The translations under genes were made by a program, and so were the position numbers. Below the pieces are notes generated by a model, which saw only the letters and a list, made by a program, of their open reading frames with translations, was not told the origin of the DNA and did not search any database. Of a stretch of 64,000 nt of DNA, positions 8,194 to 16,946 are shown piece after piece. How positions within the stretch are numbered: position 1 is the first letter of the stretch; each line of letters begins with the position of its first letter. This DNA is from Candidatus Barnesiella excrementigallinarum (GTDB lineage Bacteria > Bacteroidota > Bacteroidia > Bacteroidales > Barnesiellaceae). Location of the stretch: NCBI GenBank assembly GCA_019114445.1, contig DXFL01000006.1, positions 248,001 to 312,000 of the forward strand. The letters run 5' to 3'.

Positions 8194-9724
8194 AATACTT
8201 TGGGCCGACGACGAAATTGATTTACTCAAACCGCATATCCTTTTTCTCCAACAAAAAGGATACGAAGTAACCACAGTCTCCAACGGTCGAGACGCTCTCG
8301 AAAAAGCGGCTCACGAAACCTTCGACCTCATTATCCTCGACGAGAATATGCCCGGATTGAGCGGGCTCGACACCCTCAGTCAACTGAAAATGGAGAACCC
8401 CTCCATTCCCATCATCATGATCACGAAAAGCGAGGAAGAGAATATCATGAATCAGGCCATCGGAAACAAAATATCCGATTACCTCATCAAGCCCGTCAAT
8501 CCCAACCAAATTCTCCTTTCCATCAAAAAGAACCTCCACCACAAGGAAATCATACTCGAAAAAACATCGAGCGACTATCGGCAGGAGTTTCAACACATCA
8601 GCAGCCAAATAAACGACTCCTATTCGTGGAACGACTGGTACGAAGTGTACAAAAAACTGGTCTTTTGGGAATTGGAACTCACCCAAGCCGAAAGCGAAAT
8701 GGACGAATTGCTCTCTATGCAAAAGAGCGAAGCCAACAGCGCATTCGCCAAATTCGTCAAGAAAAATTACGAACGGTGGATTACCGGCGGCGAACACCCG
8801 CTCATGAGCCACGAACTCTTCAAAACCAAAGTCTTTCCCCTTATCGACAAAGGCGAAAAAGTATTCTTTATCCTCATCGACAATTTTCGCCTCGACCAGT
8901 GGCGCGTGATCAAACCTATTCTCAACGAATACTTTACCGCCGAAGAGGACCTCTATTTCAGTATCCTCCCCACGGCCACACAATATGCTCGCAACGCAAT
9001 CTTCTCGGGATTGCTGCCCAACCAAATTGCACGTATGTTCCCCGACCTTTGGGTCGACGAAGATGAGGAAGAGGGTAAAAATCTCAACGAAGCCCCCCTT
9101 ATCCAAACACAACTCGACCGGTTCCGCAAACGCTATACCTTCTCCTACAACAAAATCAACGAATCGGCTTTCGGCGAAAAGCTCATTCAAAACTTCCCGC
9201 AGATCGAGAACAACCAGTTAAACGTGTGCGTACTCAACTTTGTCGATATGCTCTCACACGCCCGCACCGAGTCCAAAATGATTCGGGAACTGGCCTCGAC
9301 CGAAGCCGCCTATCGGTCCATCACCGAGTCGTGGTTCAAACACTCTTCGGCCCTCGACCTTTTCCGCAAAATCGCCGAGAAAGAATTCAAAATCATTCTC
9401 ACCACCGACCACGGAACCGTACACGTCAACAACCCCATCAAGGTTATCGGCGACAAAAACACCAATACAAACCTCCGCTATAAAGTGGGAAAATCACTCA
9501 GCTACAACCCCAAACAGGTGTACGAGATAAAAACGCCCGAACGCTATGGATTGCCTTCGCCCAATGTCAGCTCGGCTTACATTTTCGCCACGAACCACGA
9601 TTTCTTTGCATATCCCAACAACTACAACTATTATGTGGGATATTACAAAGACACGTTCCAACACGGAGGAATATCAATGGAAGAGATGATGATACCCCTG
9701 ATTACACTTACCAAAAAGCAATAA
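8180..9724 (+). CDS. porX: PorX: response regulator receiver fused to a PglZ-type phosphatase domain
   Basis: PorX is the response regulator that controls type IX secretion genes in Porphyromonas gingivalis with PorY and the sigma factor SigP. The 514-residue protein starts at ATG 8180, inside the end of porW; the longer frame upstream lies in porW coding sequence. Residues 1-120 form a receiver domain with acidic residues at 10-12 and the phospho-acceptor Asp54 in LDENMPG, and Lys in IKPVNP. Residues about 200-510 form the PglZ/alkaline-phosphatase-like domain, with [13 protein letters not shown] and the metal-binding TTDHGTVHV. There is no DNA-binding domain. tsaE follows after 4 bases. No porY-like kinase is in the window. 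Confidence 0.92.
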   Translation: MKNGRILWADDEIDLLKPHILFLQQKGYEVTTVSNGRDALEKAAHETFDLIILDENMPGLSGLDTLSQLKMENPSIPIIMITKSEEENIMNQAIGNKISDYLIKPVNPNQILLSIKKNLHHKEIILEKTSSDYRQEFQHISSQINDSYSWNDWYEVYKKLVFWELELTQAESEMDELLSMQKSEANSAFAKFVKKNYERWITGGEHPLMSHELFKTKVFPLIDKGEKVFFILIDNFRLDQWRVIKPILNEYFTAEEDLYFSILPTATQYARNAIFSGLLPNQIARMFPDLWVDEDEEEGKNLNEAPLIQTQLDRFRKRYTFSYNKINESAFGEKLIQNFPQIENNQLNVCVLNFVDMLSHARTESKMIRELASTEAAYRSITESWFKHSSALDLFRKIAEKEFKIILTTDHGTVHVNNPIKVIGDKNTNTNLRYKVGKSLSYNPKQVYEIKTPERYGLPSPNVSSAYIFATNHDFFAYPNNYNYYVGYYKDTFQHGGISMEEMMIPLITLTKKQ

Positions 9725-9728
9725 CACC

Positions 9729-10151
9729 ATGCACAAACTTACAATACCGAACCTCGACCAAATACACGAAACCGCCCGACAATTTATCGCACTCATGGGC
9801 GACAATACCGTTTTTGCGTTCCACGGGAATATGGGTGCCGGCAAAACCACCTTTATCAAAGCGCTCTGCGAAGAACTGGGCGTCGAAGACCCGGTCAACA
9901 GTCCCACCTTCGCCATCATCAACGAATATCGCTCTGCCACCACCGGCGAACTTATCTACCACTTCGACTGCTACCGTTTGAACAAAATCGAAGAGGCATA
10001 CGACCTCGGAGCCGAAGACTACTTTGCCAGCGGTGCCCTCTGCTTTATCGAATGGCCCGAAAAAATAGAGGAACTGCTCCCTTACGACTGCGTAAATGTA
10101 GAAATTACCGAAACCGACAACGGGGAACGGATCATAACTCTCGACCTCTAA
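9729..10151 (+). CDS. tsaE: tRNA threonylcarbamoyladenosine biosynthesis ATPase TsaE
   Basis: TsaE is the ATPase that works with TsaB and TsaD to transfer the threonylcarbamoyl group to A37 of ANN-decoding tRNAs. The 140-residue length is typical. The P-loop is [15 protein letters not shown] (about residues 34-48), followed by the family motifs [20 protein letters not shown] and the C-terminal [13 protein letters not shown]. It lies 4 bases behind porX, so they form one transcription unit. A TsaC/Sua5-family gene for the same modification lies at 27442-28053. The assignment is secure. Confidence 0.95.
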   Translation: MHKLTIPNLDQIHETARQFIALMGDNTVFAFHGNMGAGKTTFIKALCEELGVEDPVNSPTFAIINEYRSATTGELIYHFDCYRLNKIEEAYDLGAEDYFASGALCFIEWPEKIEELLPYDCVNVEITETDNGERIITLDL

Positions 10152-10175
10152 CCGATTTACTACCTCCCCCGGAAA

Positions 10176-10547
10176 ATGGAACAATCACCGGCACTGATTC
10201 CTGCCATCATCGTCTTGGCTCTTTTCCTCTTGTCGGGCATACTCTCTCTCGGCGCGGCAATAGCCAATTGGAATTGGTTTTTCAACAGCAAAAACTGCCG
10301 TATGCTCACAGCCAAACTTTCCCGCAATCAGGCACGTTTGCTGTATGGTATCATCGGCAGCCTCATTTTGCTTATGACGGCCATCATGGCTCACGATATT
10401 CTATCGAAAGCAAAACCGGCTCACGAGCCACAACCGGTACAGCACACCACCGCCATTTACCGAGACTGCAAAATATCGACGAACGATTTGGGCAGCACGA
10501 TATTTTCCACGGTCAAAGCCGCAGCAAACAAAGGGGCTATTTCATAG
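10176..10547 (+). CDS. Small membrane protein, Imm17-like, with an overlapping tail
   Basis: A 123-residue protein with two membrane segments (about 8-30 and 56-77). The core NWNWFFNSKNCRM, then SRNQARLLYGIIGSLILL, resembles the immunity 17 (Imm17) family of small two-helix membrane proteins, some of which neutralise polymorphic toxins. No toxin gene is adjacent. Residues after about 95 are encoded opposite the 3' end of the convergent A1S_2505-like gene: the frame runs 91 bases into it. Imm17-like proteins are usually shorter, so the native stop may have been lost, or the tail is simply what the antisense codons allow. The start is 24 bases after tsaE. The existence of the gene is likely; the family call is moderate. 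Confidence 0.6.
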   Translation: MEQSPALIPAIIVLALFLLSGILSLGAAIANWNWFFNSKNCRMLTAKLSRNQARLLYGIIGSLILLMTAIMAHDILSKAKPAHEPQPVQHTTAIYRDCKISTNDLGSTIFSTVKAAANKGAIS

Positions 10548-10924
10548 TCCTCGAATCCGGCTATACCGCAACCGATACGGGTCACATAGAACAGCAATTC
10601 GCTATGTTCCCGCGCAAATAAAATAAATTCATCGACATACGGCTTGATCGTTTCCACACCCCCTTGCATGGTAGGTATGGCATAAGATTGCCCCTGCAAT
10701 CCAACACCTTTACCCCATACGGCACCGAAATGCTGCATGGCTACACGAGCAGCGCCGCCACCATGCATCCCGGCCAAATTACTGCCAAACACAAACACCT
10801 CGCCGGGAGCCAACGATGTAATACACTCTGGCGTAAACCTCCTCATCTCACTGCCTCCATTATTCTTTCCACCCGCCAATTTTACGGAAGCCTTCGGCTT
10901 TTCCTTATCATTCCTGTTTTCCAT
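10457..10924 (-). CDS. A1S_2505-like conserved protein
   Basis: A 155-residue soluble protein. From about residue 28 it shows a highly conserved block (MRRFTPECITSL, then EVFVFGSNLAGMHGGGAAR, FGAVWGKGVGLQGQSYAIPTMQ, VTRIGCGIAGF) known from proteins annotated as A1S_2505-family phage non-structural proteins, found widely in bacteria and phages. The Gly-rich loops and the GCGIAGF segment suggest a nucleotide or ADP-ribose binding fold, which is my inference. The native start may be the Met at residue 27, since the first 26 residues are Lys-rich and look unconserved. The 3' end overlaps the convergent Imm17-like frame by 91 bases. A -7 box sits at 10956-10949. Its biochemical function is unknown. 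Confidence 0.75.
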   Translation of the reverse strand: MENRNDKEKPKASVKLAGGKNNGGSEMRRFTPECITSLAPGEVFVFGSNLAGMHGGGAARVAMQHFGAVWGKGVGLQGQSYAIPTMQGGVETIKPYVDEFILFAREHSELLFYVTRIGCGIAGFEDYEIAPLFAAALTVENIVLPKSFVDILQSR

Positions 10925-10948
10925 AAAAATAAGTGCTTGCTAATTAGC

Positions 10949-10956
10949 CAAAAATA
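10949..10956 (-). promoter_or_regulatory. -7 box for the A1S_2505-like gene
   Basis: TATTTTTG on the minus strand, 25 bases before the ATG at 10924. No clear -33 element is visible. Confidence 0.45.
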
Positions 10957-11122
10957 AAAATTTATTTTCTATTTTCCATCCCCTCCTTTTGTTTTTCATC
11001 ACCAAATCCTCATGCACCGGCGCACGATTTTTTCCACTAAAAAATCCAACAAAGAACAATTTACCCCACCTGTTGTTATACATCTACAATATTACTGAAT
11101 CACTTATTTAAATAACGACATT

Positions 11123-12100
11123 ATGAAAAAAATCTTGTTTGGGACAACAGCCTTGTTATTCCTACTTTCCGTCTCTGCTTGTTGCGACGATGACGACAAA
11201 ACCAACGACGAACCAGCCCAACCCGAAACGGTACAACTGGTTTCCCCCGACATAAGAGCCCGAATTGCCGACCCTCTGAACCAAAATCCCTTTACGGGCA
11301 TTCTCGAAATCTATCCATGTAATCCCGAATCGTCTATCTACTACGGGAATTACGTCAACGGTAAAAAAACCGTGTTCAACGGCTACTATACCATCTTGGA
11401 CGGTCACATCTACGGCGAATACAACCGTCCCCTGAAACTCCCGATAGGCACCTATAATATGGTCTACTGGGGAACCCCGAAATACGACGAACCTATCTAT
11501 AACACCCCGGCCATCAACGAACCCGGACTTACTCAGGGCGCCGATCTTTCTACCTTGTATTTCAGACTTCGAGCCAACACCGACGGCACTTATATGCCTG
11601 TATACGACCTTGTTCACGCGGTAAAACCCGCCAATATCGGGACAGAGGACTTACAAGCCGCACTCACCCGAGTAACGGCCGGCATTAGAATTATCGCCAA
11701 AATGCAGGACAACGCCGAGTTCAATTCGGCTATAACCGGCATACAAGCCCGAATCGGAGGCATTGCCGAGAAAATGAATCTCTATACGGCCGAAGTCGAA
11801 AATACTACCAAAATTGTCAAATTCGATTTGGAACGCTCCTCCGACAACACCATCATGAGCAACGCCACGGTCATGTTATTCCCATCGGCCGAAAATCCTC
11901 TGTTGGAGCTCATCATTACATTGGCCGACGGAACCCAACACACCCTATCCAAAAACCTCGGTTCGACTCTCTCGCCCAATACCAAACTCACTTTAAATAT
12001 CATTTTAGGCGAAATCATATCGGGCGGAAATCCGGGCGATTTCTCCATCGAAGACTGGAACGAAGTGAGCGAAACTATCGAATTCCCTATTATCAACTAA
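11123..12100 (+). CDS. FimB/Mfa2-like fimbrillin-family lipoprotein
   Basis: A 325-residue lipoprotein: signal sequence, lipobox SVSACC with Cys20, then an acidic run (DDDDK) that could act as a surface-export signal in Bacteroidetes. The body is beta-rich, with GTYNMVYWG (about 110-120), YDLVHAVK, a TRVTAGIRIIAK strand and a C-terminal region ending NTKLTLNIIL. This layout resembles FimB/Mfa2-type anchor or minor subunits of Bacteroidales fimbriae. No major fimbrial subunit or other fim/mfa gene is adjacent, so it may be an orphan. It stands alone between intergenic regions and is followed by a hairpin at 12147. The lipoprotein call is firm, the family call moderate. Confidence 0.6.
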   Translation: MKKILFGTTALLFLLSVSACCDDDDKTNDEPAQPETVQLVSPDIRARIADPLNQNPFTGILEIYPCNPESSIYYGNYVNGKKTVFNGYYTILDGHIYGEYNRPLKLPIGTYNMVYWGTPKYDEPIYNTPAINEPGLTQGADLSTLYFRLRANTDGTYMPVYDLVHAVKPANIGTEDLQAALTRVTAGIRIIAKMQDNAEFNSAITGIQARIGGIAEKMNLYTAEVENTTKIVKFDLERSSDNTIMSNATVMLFPSAENPLLELIITLADGTQHTLSKNLGSTLSPNTKLTLNIILGEIISGGNPGDFSIEDWNEVSETIEFPIIN

Positions 12101-12146
12101 CCGGGAAAACTTCACCACACAAACAAGTCTTTTGTCTTTTTTGAAC

Positions 12147-12183
12147 ATGAGGACGGTTCACCGTAATGGCGAGCCGTCCTCAT
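12147..12183. terminator. Bidirectional hairpin between convergent genes
   Basis: ATGAGGACGGTTC pairs with GAGCCGTCCTCAT (13 bp including one G-T pair) across a short loop. It lies between the FimB-like lipoprotein (plus) and ogt (minus). On the minus side AAAAGACAAAAG follows, so the T-run is weak in both directions. Confidence 0.55.
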
Positions 12184-12227
12184 GGTTATTTCTACTCTCC
12201 CGAAAAATCCACTTTTTTATTCCTCAC

Positions 12228-12764
12228 TCAACGAGGGGTCGCCGTAAGCGGTTCGATGCAAAAAAGATCGCGGCATCGCACCCCTTCAAGCTGCAACAGG
12301 GCCTCCTTGCGAACAAGGCCTCCGGCATAACCTGTCAAACAACCGTCGCTCCCTACCACCCGATGGCACGGCACAATCACACTCACCGGATTGTGTCCCA
12401 CAGCCCCGCCCACAGCCTGTGCCGAAACCGCTGTTCCACCGCACTGCTCTTTTATCTTTTGGGCAATCGCTTTATAGGTAACCACCTGTCCGTAAGGGAT
12501 ATTTTGCAACAGTTTCCACACCGTAAGCCGAAAAGGAGTACCCTCCAACCGGAGCGGTGGAACCATTCCCGGATAACTTCCCGAAAAATACCGGTCGAGC
12601 CACACCCGTGTCTCGTCAAAAACCGGCAACTGAGCCGGTTGCCAATCGGCCGACACATCAGGGAAATACTTTTGCCCATCGAACCACAAGCCCGTCAGGC
12701 ACTCACCGTCGCTCGCCATAGTCATAGCGCCCAACGGTGAAACGTATTCACCCCTATATCGCAT
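12228..12764 (-). CDS. ogt: Methylated-DNA--protein-cysteine S-methyltransferase
   Basis: This suicide enzyme moves the methyl group of O6-methylguanine in DNA onto its own cysteine. The 178-residue protein has the acceptor motif VPCHRVVG with Cys133, preceded by the helix-turn-helix region PFRLTVWKLLQNIPYGQVVTY and VGGAVGHNP, and followed by GYAGGLVRKEALL. Length and order match Ogt/AdaB-type methyltransferases without an Ada regulatory domain. It lies 49 bases downstream of the membrane protein gene on the same strand but has its own candidate -7 box at 12789-12782. The C-terminal tail after residue 165 is unremarkable. Confidence 0.95.
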   Translation of the reverse strand: MRYRGEYVSPLGAMTMASDGECLTGLWFDGQKYFPDVSADWQPAQLPVFDETRVWLDRYFSGSYPGMVPPLRLEGTPFRLTVWKLLQNIPYGQVVTYKAIAQKIKEQCGGTAVSAQAVGGAVGHNPVSVIVPCHRVVGSDGCLTGYAGGLVRKEALLQLEGVRCRDLFCIEPLTATPR

Positions 12765-12781
12765 ATCCTATAAATACACAA

Positions 12782-12789
12782 CAAATTTA
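12782..12789 (-). promoter_or_regulatory. -7 box for ogt
   Basis: TAAATTTG on the minus strand, 18 bases before the ogt ATG. No clear -33 TTTG is present. Confidence 0.45.
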
Positions 12790-12813
12790 CGCTTGTCCGA
12801 AAGGGATACCGGT

Positions 12814-13653
12814 TTACTCGGCATCCTCGGGTTCTCCGGGCTGAGCTGGATTTTCGTTATCAAACAGGGCAGGTCCAGTTGCCGGTTCCACAGCCTCTAC
12901 AACAGCAGGTTGTTCGCTCTCTTTTATCTGTTCATACATGGCCACAATCATAAAGGCCGAAATAACAAGCGTCACCACAACACCCACTATCAAAGCGATA
13001 AACCCTATAATATTCAAAACTATAATCATCAAGAAACAGAGAATGATTGTCCAAACATTCCCTTTGGTCATATCCCAACTCCGCCGAACAGCGCCAAACA
13101 CACCAATGGAGAAATCATCGACATAAGCATAAAGCACAAACATCAAGCGGATATACAAATAAATAGATACAAGGGCACATACCAAAGAGACAATACCGGT
13201 AGTTCCACTAAACATCAGACCCAGCGTATAACCCAACGCATAAGGATCGGAAAAATCCGATACAGCCAAACTCGCGCCTAAACCTGCAATCCTTACAATC
13301 AAACCTACACACATGGGGATAAGACAGATAATACCTATCAAAAGATTTACTCCAATCAATCCGCCCAGTTTCGGCAACACTTCGCCAAAGGTCGAGAACG
13401 ACGGTTCCTCGCCCGCATAGGCATTCAGCATAATTTTAATCATACCGGCTCCCAACCACATCGACAAAAGGAGGCTCACAATATAGAAAATCCAATAGCG
13501 AATCGAAAATATATCGCTTCCACCGAGCAAAGATACGATCCACGACAGAATCATGATTCCCAAAAAAAGACCGAGCATGACAATAAAATGTTTACGGGTC
13601 AATGCCCAACCCGTTTTAAGCGCACCCGTAGGCGATAGCAAATGAGCTTTCAT
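12814..13653 (-). CDS. Polytopic membrane protein of unknown function
   Basis: A 279-residue protein with about six membrane segments (near 24-45, 55-75, 95-120, 145-175, 205-230 and 230-250) and a hydrophilic, Pro/Glu-rich C-terminal tail (EPATGPALFDNENPAQPGEPEDAE region). The overall look, with Gly-rich helices and a GAVRRSWDMTKGN amphipathic loop, resembles DUF975 or glycerophosphodiester phosphodiesterase membrane-domain proteins, but I cannot assign it. I chose the ATG at 13653 because the longer frame extends through the -7 box at 13699-13692 into non-coding sequence. It is followed by ogt on the same strand. Confidence 0.65.
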   Translation of the reverse strand: MKAHLLSPTGALKTGWALTRKHFIVMLGLFLGIMILSWIVSLLGGSDIFSIRYWIFYIVSLLLSMWLGAGMIKIMLNAYAGEEPSFSTFGEVLPKLGGLIGVNLLIGIICLIPMCVGLIVRIAGLGASLAVSDFSDPYALGYTLGLMFSGTTGIVSLVCALVSIYLYIRLMFVLYAYVDDFSIGVFGAVRRSWDMTKGNVWTIILCFLMIIVLNIIGFIALIVGVVVTLVISAFMIVAMYEQIKESEQPAVVEAVEPATGPALFDNENPAQPGEPEDAE

Positions 13654-13691
13654 ATAACGTTGATTTTTTAATAGTACTCTTACAACTCTTG

Positions 13692-13699
13692 CAAATATA
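13692..13699 (-). promoter_or_regulatory. -7 box for the membrane protein gene
   Basis: TATATTTG on the minus strand, 38 bases before the ATG at 13653. No -33 TTTG at the expected spacing. Confidence 0.5.
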
Positions 13700-13753
13700 A
13701 TATTATTAACAGAAAACATACCTATACCCGAAACGAAAAATAGAAATTATCGC

Positions 13754-13761
13754 TATTTTTG
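13754..13761 (+). promoter_or_regulatory. Possible -7 box for the B3/B4 gene
   Basis: TATTTTTG lies 86 bases before the ATG at 13848, without a clear -33 partner. Confidence 0.35.
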
Positions 13762-13847
13762 AAATCGAGTTCGGTTAAGTTCCACAGAAAGGATTTATTC
13801 TCAAAAGCTTCGACCGCAACTTTACACCCTTCAAACGCAAATATCGT

Positions 13848-14537
13848 ATGAAAAACGTCTCTATCGAACCCCACTTTGCCTCCACTTGTCCAGCTCTCCG
13901 AATCGGTGTCGTCGAGGCTCGGGTGGTCAACAGCGAAAGCAACCCGGAGTTGTGGCGCCTCATCGACAACGAGGTATCGCACATTGCAGCCACCTACAAA
14001 CTCGACGAAATCAACAAACGTCCCGCCATACAGGCCACCCGGAAAGCGTATCGGGCCTTTGGGAAAGACCCCAATCGGTATCGGGTATCGTCCGAAGCCC
14101 TTTGCCGGCGTATCGTCAAAGGTATGGGCATATACCGAATCGACACGCTGGTCGACCTCGGCAACCTCATCTCCATACGGGCAGGATACTCCATCGGAGC
14201 TTTCGACGCCGACCATATCGACGGCGACCAACTGACATTGGGGGTAGGCCGGGACGGAGAACTCTTCCACGGTATAGGCCGGGGAGTACTCAACATCGAA
14301 GGGCTACCCGTCTACCGCGACCGCACCGGCGGCATAGGCACCCCCACCAGTGACGAAGAGCGCACCAAAATCACCCTCGACACCCGTAATCTGCTCCTTC
14401 TTGTCAACGCCTACGGCGAGGAAATGCCGCTCGACGAGACCCTCGCTTACACAACCGAATTACTGCGGCAATTCGTTTCGGCCACCAACATTACCACGAC
14501 CATTATCCCCGCCTCGCAATTTGCCGAGCCCCAATAA
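13848..14537 (+). CDS. B3/B4 tRNA-binding domain protein
   Basis: A 229-residue soluble protein resembling the free-standing B3/B4 domain family (PF03483), which is related to part of the phenylalanyl-tRNA synthetase beta subunit. Typical features are the RPAIQATRKAYRAFGKDPNRYR block (about 63-84), SSEALCRRIVKG, then VDLGNLISIRAGYSIGAFDAD and GRDGELFHGIGRG. In such proteins this region can edit or bind aminoacyl-tRNA or amino acids, but the specific role of the stand-alone form is not settled. It lies 36 bases upstream of a secreted protein gene and may share its mRNA. Confidence 0.8.
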   Translation: MKNVSIEPHFASTCPALRIGVVEARVVNSESNPELWRLIDNEVSHIAATYKLDEINKRPAIQATRKAYRAFGKDPNRYRVSSEALCRRIVKGMGIYRIDTLVDLGNLISIRAGYSIGAFDADHIDGDQLTLGVGRDGELFHGIGRGVLNIEGLPVYRDRTGGIGTPTSDEERTKITLDTRNLLLLVNAYGEEMPLDETLAYTTELLRQFVSATNITTTIIPASQFAEPQ

Positions 14538-14573
14538 TCAAATTTTCAAACACCACCTTAAACACGCTATAAA

Positions 14574-15536
14574 ATGAAAACGGCCATCTCTACCATTCTG
14601 TTTTTCGCACTGAGCCTCTCTACTTTATGCCCGGCTCAAAAATACCACGACGCCCTACTCAACGAAATAAAAGGCCCGGTAAAATTATTCGGCAACCAAC
14701 ACAACCTTTTGTATGAATACGATACCGACGGCGCCCTAACGGCCTTCTATTACGGCAACAGGGAAGAAGAGTACGGATTCAAATGCGAGAGAAATGCACA
14801 GGGCTATGTCACCGCCCTTCACCTGTTCAAAGATTTGGCTTGTACCGAATTTGACTATACGATAACCTATACGTACAACAGCAACTGGCAAATCGTATCG
14901 GAATCGTACACAACCGACAGCGAGGCTCGTACCGACTATTATACCTATAACGAAAACGGGTACAGGTCACAACAAAAAGTATATATAAACGGGGAACTTA
15001 TCGAAACTATCAACTTCGATTATGACAAATTCGACGAAATGGGGAACTGGACAACCAGATATGTCGATTACGGATCCGAGGACGATTTGGAACAAGATAT
15101 CCATTTAATCGAATATTGGGACATTCCCTCACCCGAACCGGCTACCCCATCGGAAAAATTACAGGAGAGCCCATCGTCCATGCCATTGAGGGAATTCAAC
15201 GACCCTGTACCCACGGGTTGGCAGGCACTCATCGGGAAAAAACTCCTGCTCACCACCTACGGACTCTCGAAAAACGGACAGGAGGCAACCCGGTTTCAAT
15301 GCCAAACGGGCGAATACATCGAGTTGAAAAGCATCCATCGCCTCCATTGGAACAATCGCTACGACGGCAACATCATCTACCATTACGACATTGATGGCAA
15401 CCGAATCAACCTGATTCAACTCACAGGTAAGGAGGAAACCGACGACAAATGGTTCGAGTTGGTCTGGCAGGAGGGCAACCTCATCAAGACCGAAAGCAAC
15501 TTAGGTACCTACCGCTATTTCAGCATAACCCAATAG
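14574..15536 (+). CDS. Secreted protein with YD/RHS-like strands, unknown function
   Basis: A 320-residue protein with an N-terminal signal peptide (about 1-21, ending CPAQ). The body has repeated short beta motifs such as LLYEYDTDGALTAFYYGN, YTYNENGYRSQQKVYING and IIYHYDIDGNRINLIQL, which resemble YD (RHS-like) repeats, though the copies are degenerate and few. It lacks the length and C-terminal toxin domain of RHS proteins. It begins 36 bases after the B3/B4 protein. The function is unknown; a cell-surface or periplasmic role is inferred from the signal peptide. Confidence 0.6.
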   Translation: MKTAISTILFFALSLSTLCPAQKYHDALLNEIKGPVKLFGNQHNLLYEYDTDGALTAFYYGNREEEYGFKCERNAQGYVTALHLFKDLACTEFDYTITYTYNSNWQIVSESYTTDSEARTDYYTYNENGYRSQQKVYINGELIETINFDYDKFDEMGNWTTRYVDYGSEDDLEQDIHLIEYWDIPSPEPATPSEKLQESPSSMPLREFNDPVPTGWQALIGKKLLLTTYGLSKNGQEATRFQCQTGEYIELKSIHRLHWNNRYDGNIIYHYDIDGNRINLIQLTGKEETDDKWFELVWQEGNLIKTESNLGTYRYFSITQ

Positions 15537-15627
15537 CCCTATCTTATCGCCTCTTCGGCGACAAGGCCGCCGGCCTCCCGAAGCCCGAATCCCGGCAAAA
15601 CAGCAACAAGAATAACAAGCCCGGTCC

Positions 15628-15658
15628 TTGCCGAGGTCCGATTATTTTCCTACTTTTG
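15628..15658 (+). promoter_or_regulatory. Promoter for the SDF-family symporter
   Basis: TTG at 15628-15630, 20 bases, then TACTTTTG at 15651-15658. It lies 20 bases before the ATG at 15679. Confidence 0.65.
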
Positions 15659-15678
15659 TTAAAAGCAAAATCTTCTAT

Positions 15679-16869
15679 ATGAAAAAGTTTCGTCTTTCGC
15701 TCCTGTGGCAAATCGTCATCGCCATCATATTAGGCATTGTCTTAGGACAATTCCTTCCCGTACCCATCGCCCGCATTTTCGTCACGTTCAACGGGTTGTT
15801 CGGGAACTTTCTCAACTTCATTATTCCCTTGATCATCATCGGGCTCATTATTCCGGCCATTGCCGATTTGGGGAAAGGAGCGGGCCGACTGTTGCTCATC
15901 ACCGCGGCCATTGCCTACGGCTCCACCGTATTTTCGGGCTTTTTCACCTACTTTACCGGCGAAGCCATTTTCCCCCGATTAATTGCCGATTCGGTCCAAA
16001 CCTCAACGGCCATAGATAACCCCGAAAGCATGACCCTTAAACCCTTCTTTGTCGTCGAAATGCCAGCTCCGCTCGACATCATGACGGCCCTCCTCCTCTC
16101 TTTCTGCATAGGGCTGGGTATGGCAGCCATCAAAGGCAACACTTTGAGAATGGCGGCAGGCGATTTTCACGACATTGTCACCCTGCTTATCGAAAAAATC
16201 ATCATACCCCTGTTGCCACTGCACATCTTCGGAATCTTCCTCAACATGACCCTTTCGGGACAGGTTGCCTCCATCATATCGGTATTTGTAAAAATCATCA
16301 TTGTGATTTTCGTTCTGCACATACTCCTATTGCTCATTCAATTTACATTGGCGGGGCTCATCGGCAAAAAGAATCCGCTGCGATTACTTAAAAATATGCT
16401 CCCTGCCTATGCCACGGCCCTCGGCACCCAATCGTCGGCAGCTACCATACCCGTCACATTGGCCCAAACACTCAAAAACGGAGTAAGCAAAAATATCGCC
16501 ACCTTTGTTATTCCGTTGTGTGCCACCATACACCTGTCGGGCAGCACAATGAAGATAACTGCTTGTGCCATGGCCATTATGATGATGGCAGGAATACCTG
16601 TCAACACATTCGATTTCAGCGGCTTTATCCTTATGCTCGGTATTACGATGGTAGCCGCTCCCGGAGTTCCCGGAGGCGCTATTATGGCGGCGTTGGGCGT
16701 TCTCGAAGGTATGTTGGGATTCGACGAAACGGCCCAAGCCCTCATGATTGCACTCTACATTGCTATGGACAGTTTTGGTACGGCTTGCAACGTAACCGGC
16801 GATGGGGCCATTGCCGTAGTCGTAGATCAAATAAATGGGAAAAAAGAGATACCAATGCAGCATTCTTGA
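15679..16869 (+). CDS. Dicarboxylate/amino acid:cation symporter (SDF family)
   Basis: A 396-residue membrane transporter of the sodium:dicarboxylate symporter family, which carries glutamate, aspartate, C4-dicarboxylates or Ser/Thr with Na+ or H+. About eight hydrophobic segments and the two re-entrant regions are present. The hairpin that is usually Ser-rich reads GTQSSAATIPVT (about residue 252), and the C-terminal substrate region reads MDSFGTACNVTGDGAIAVVV (about 366), both modified from the glutamate-type consensus, so the substrate is uncertain. The ATG at 15679 is preferred because an upstream in-frame ATG at 15628 lies inside the promoter. Hydrophobic Gly/Ala-rich helices and an AAPGVPGGAIMAALGVL segment support the family. 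Confidence 0.9.
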   Translation: MKKFRLSLLWQIVIAIILGIVLGQFLPVPIARIFVTFNGLFGNFLNFIIPLIIIGLIIPAIADLGKGAGRLLLITAAIAYGSTVFSGFFTYFTGEAIFPRLIADSVQTSTAIDNPESMTLKPFFVVEMPAPLDIMTALLLSFCIGLGMAAIKGNTLRMAAGDFHDIVTLLIEKIIIPLLPLHIFGIFLNMTLSGQVASIISVFVKIIIVIFVLHILLLLIQFTLAGLIGKKNPLRLLKNMLPAYATALGTQSSAATIPVTLAQTLKNGVSKNIATFVIPLCATIHLSGSTMKITACAMAIMMMAGIPVNTFDFSGFILMLGITMVAAPGVPGGAIMAALGVLEGMLGFDETAQALMIALYIAMDSFGTACNVTGDGAIAVVVDQINGKKEIPMQHS

Positions 16870-16946
16870 CATAAATAACGTCTTTTTAATTGTAAACAAT
16901 TAAGTAAAATTTATTTATATCAATCCAATATATTAACATCTCGGAT

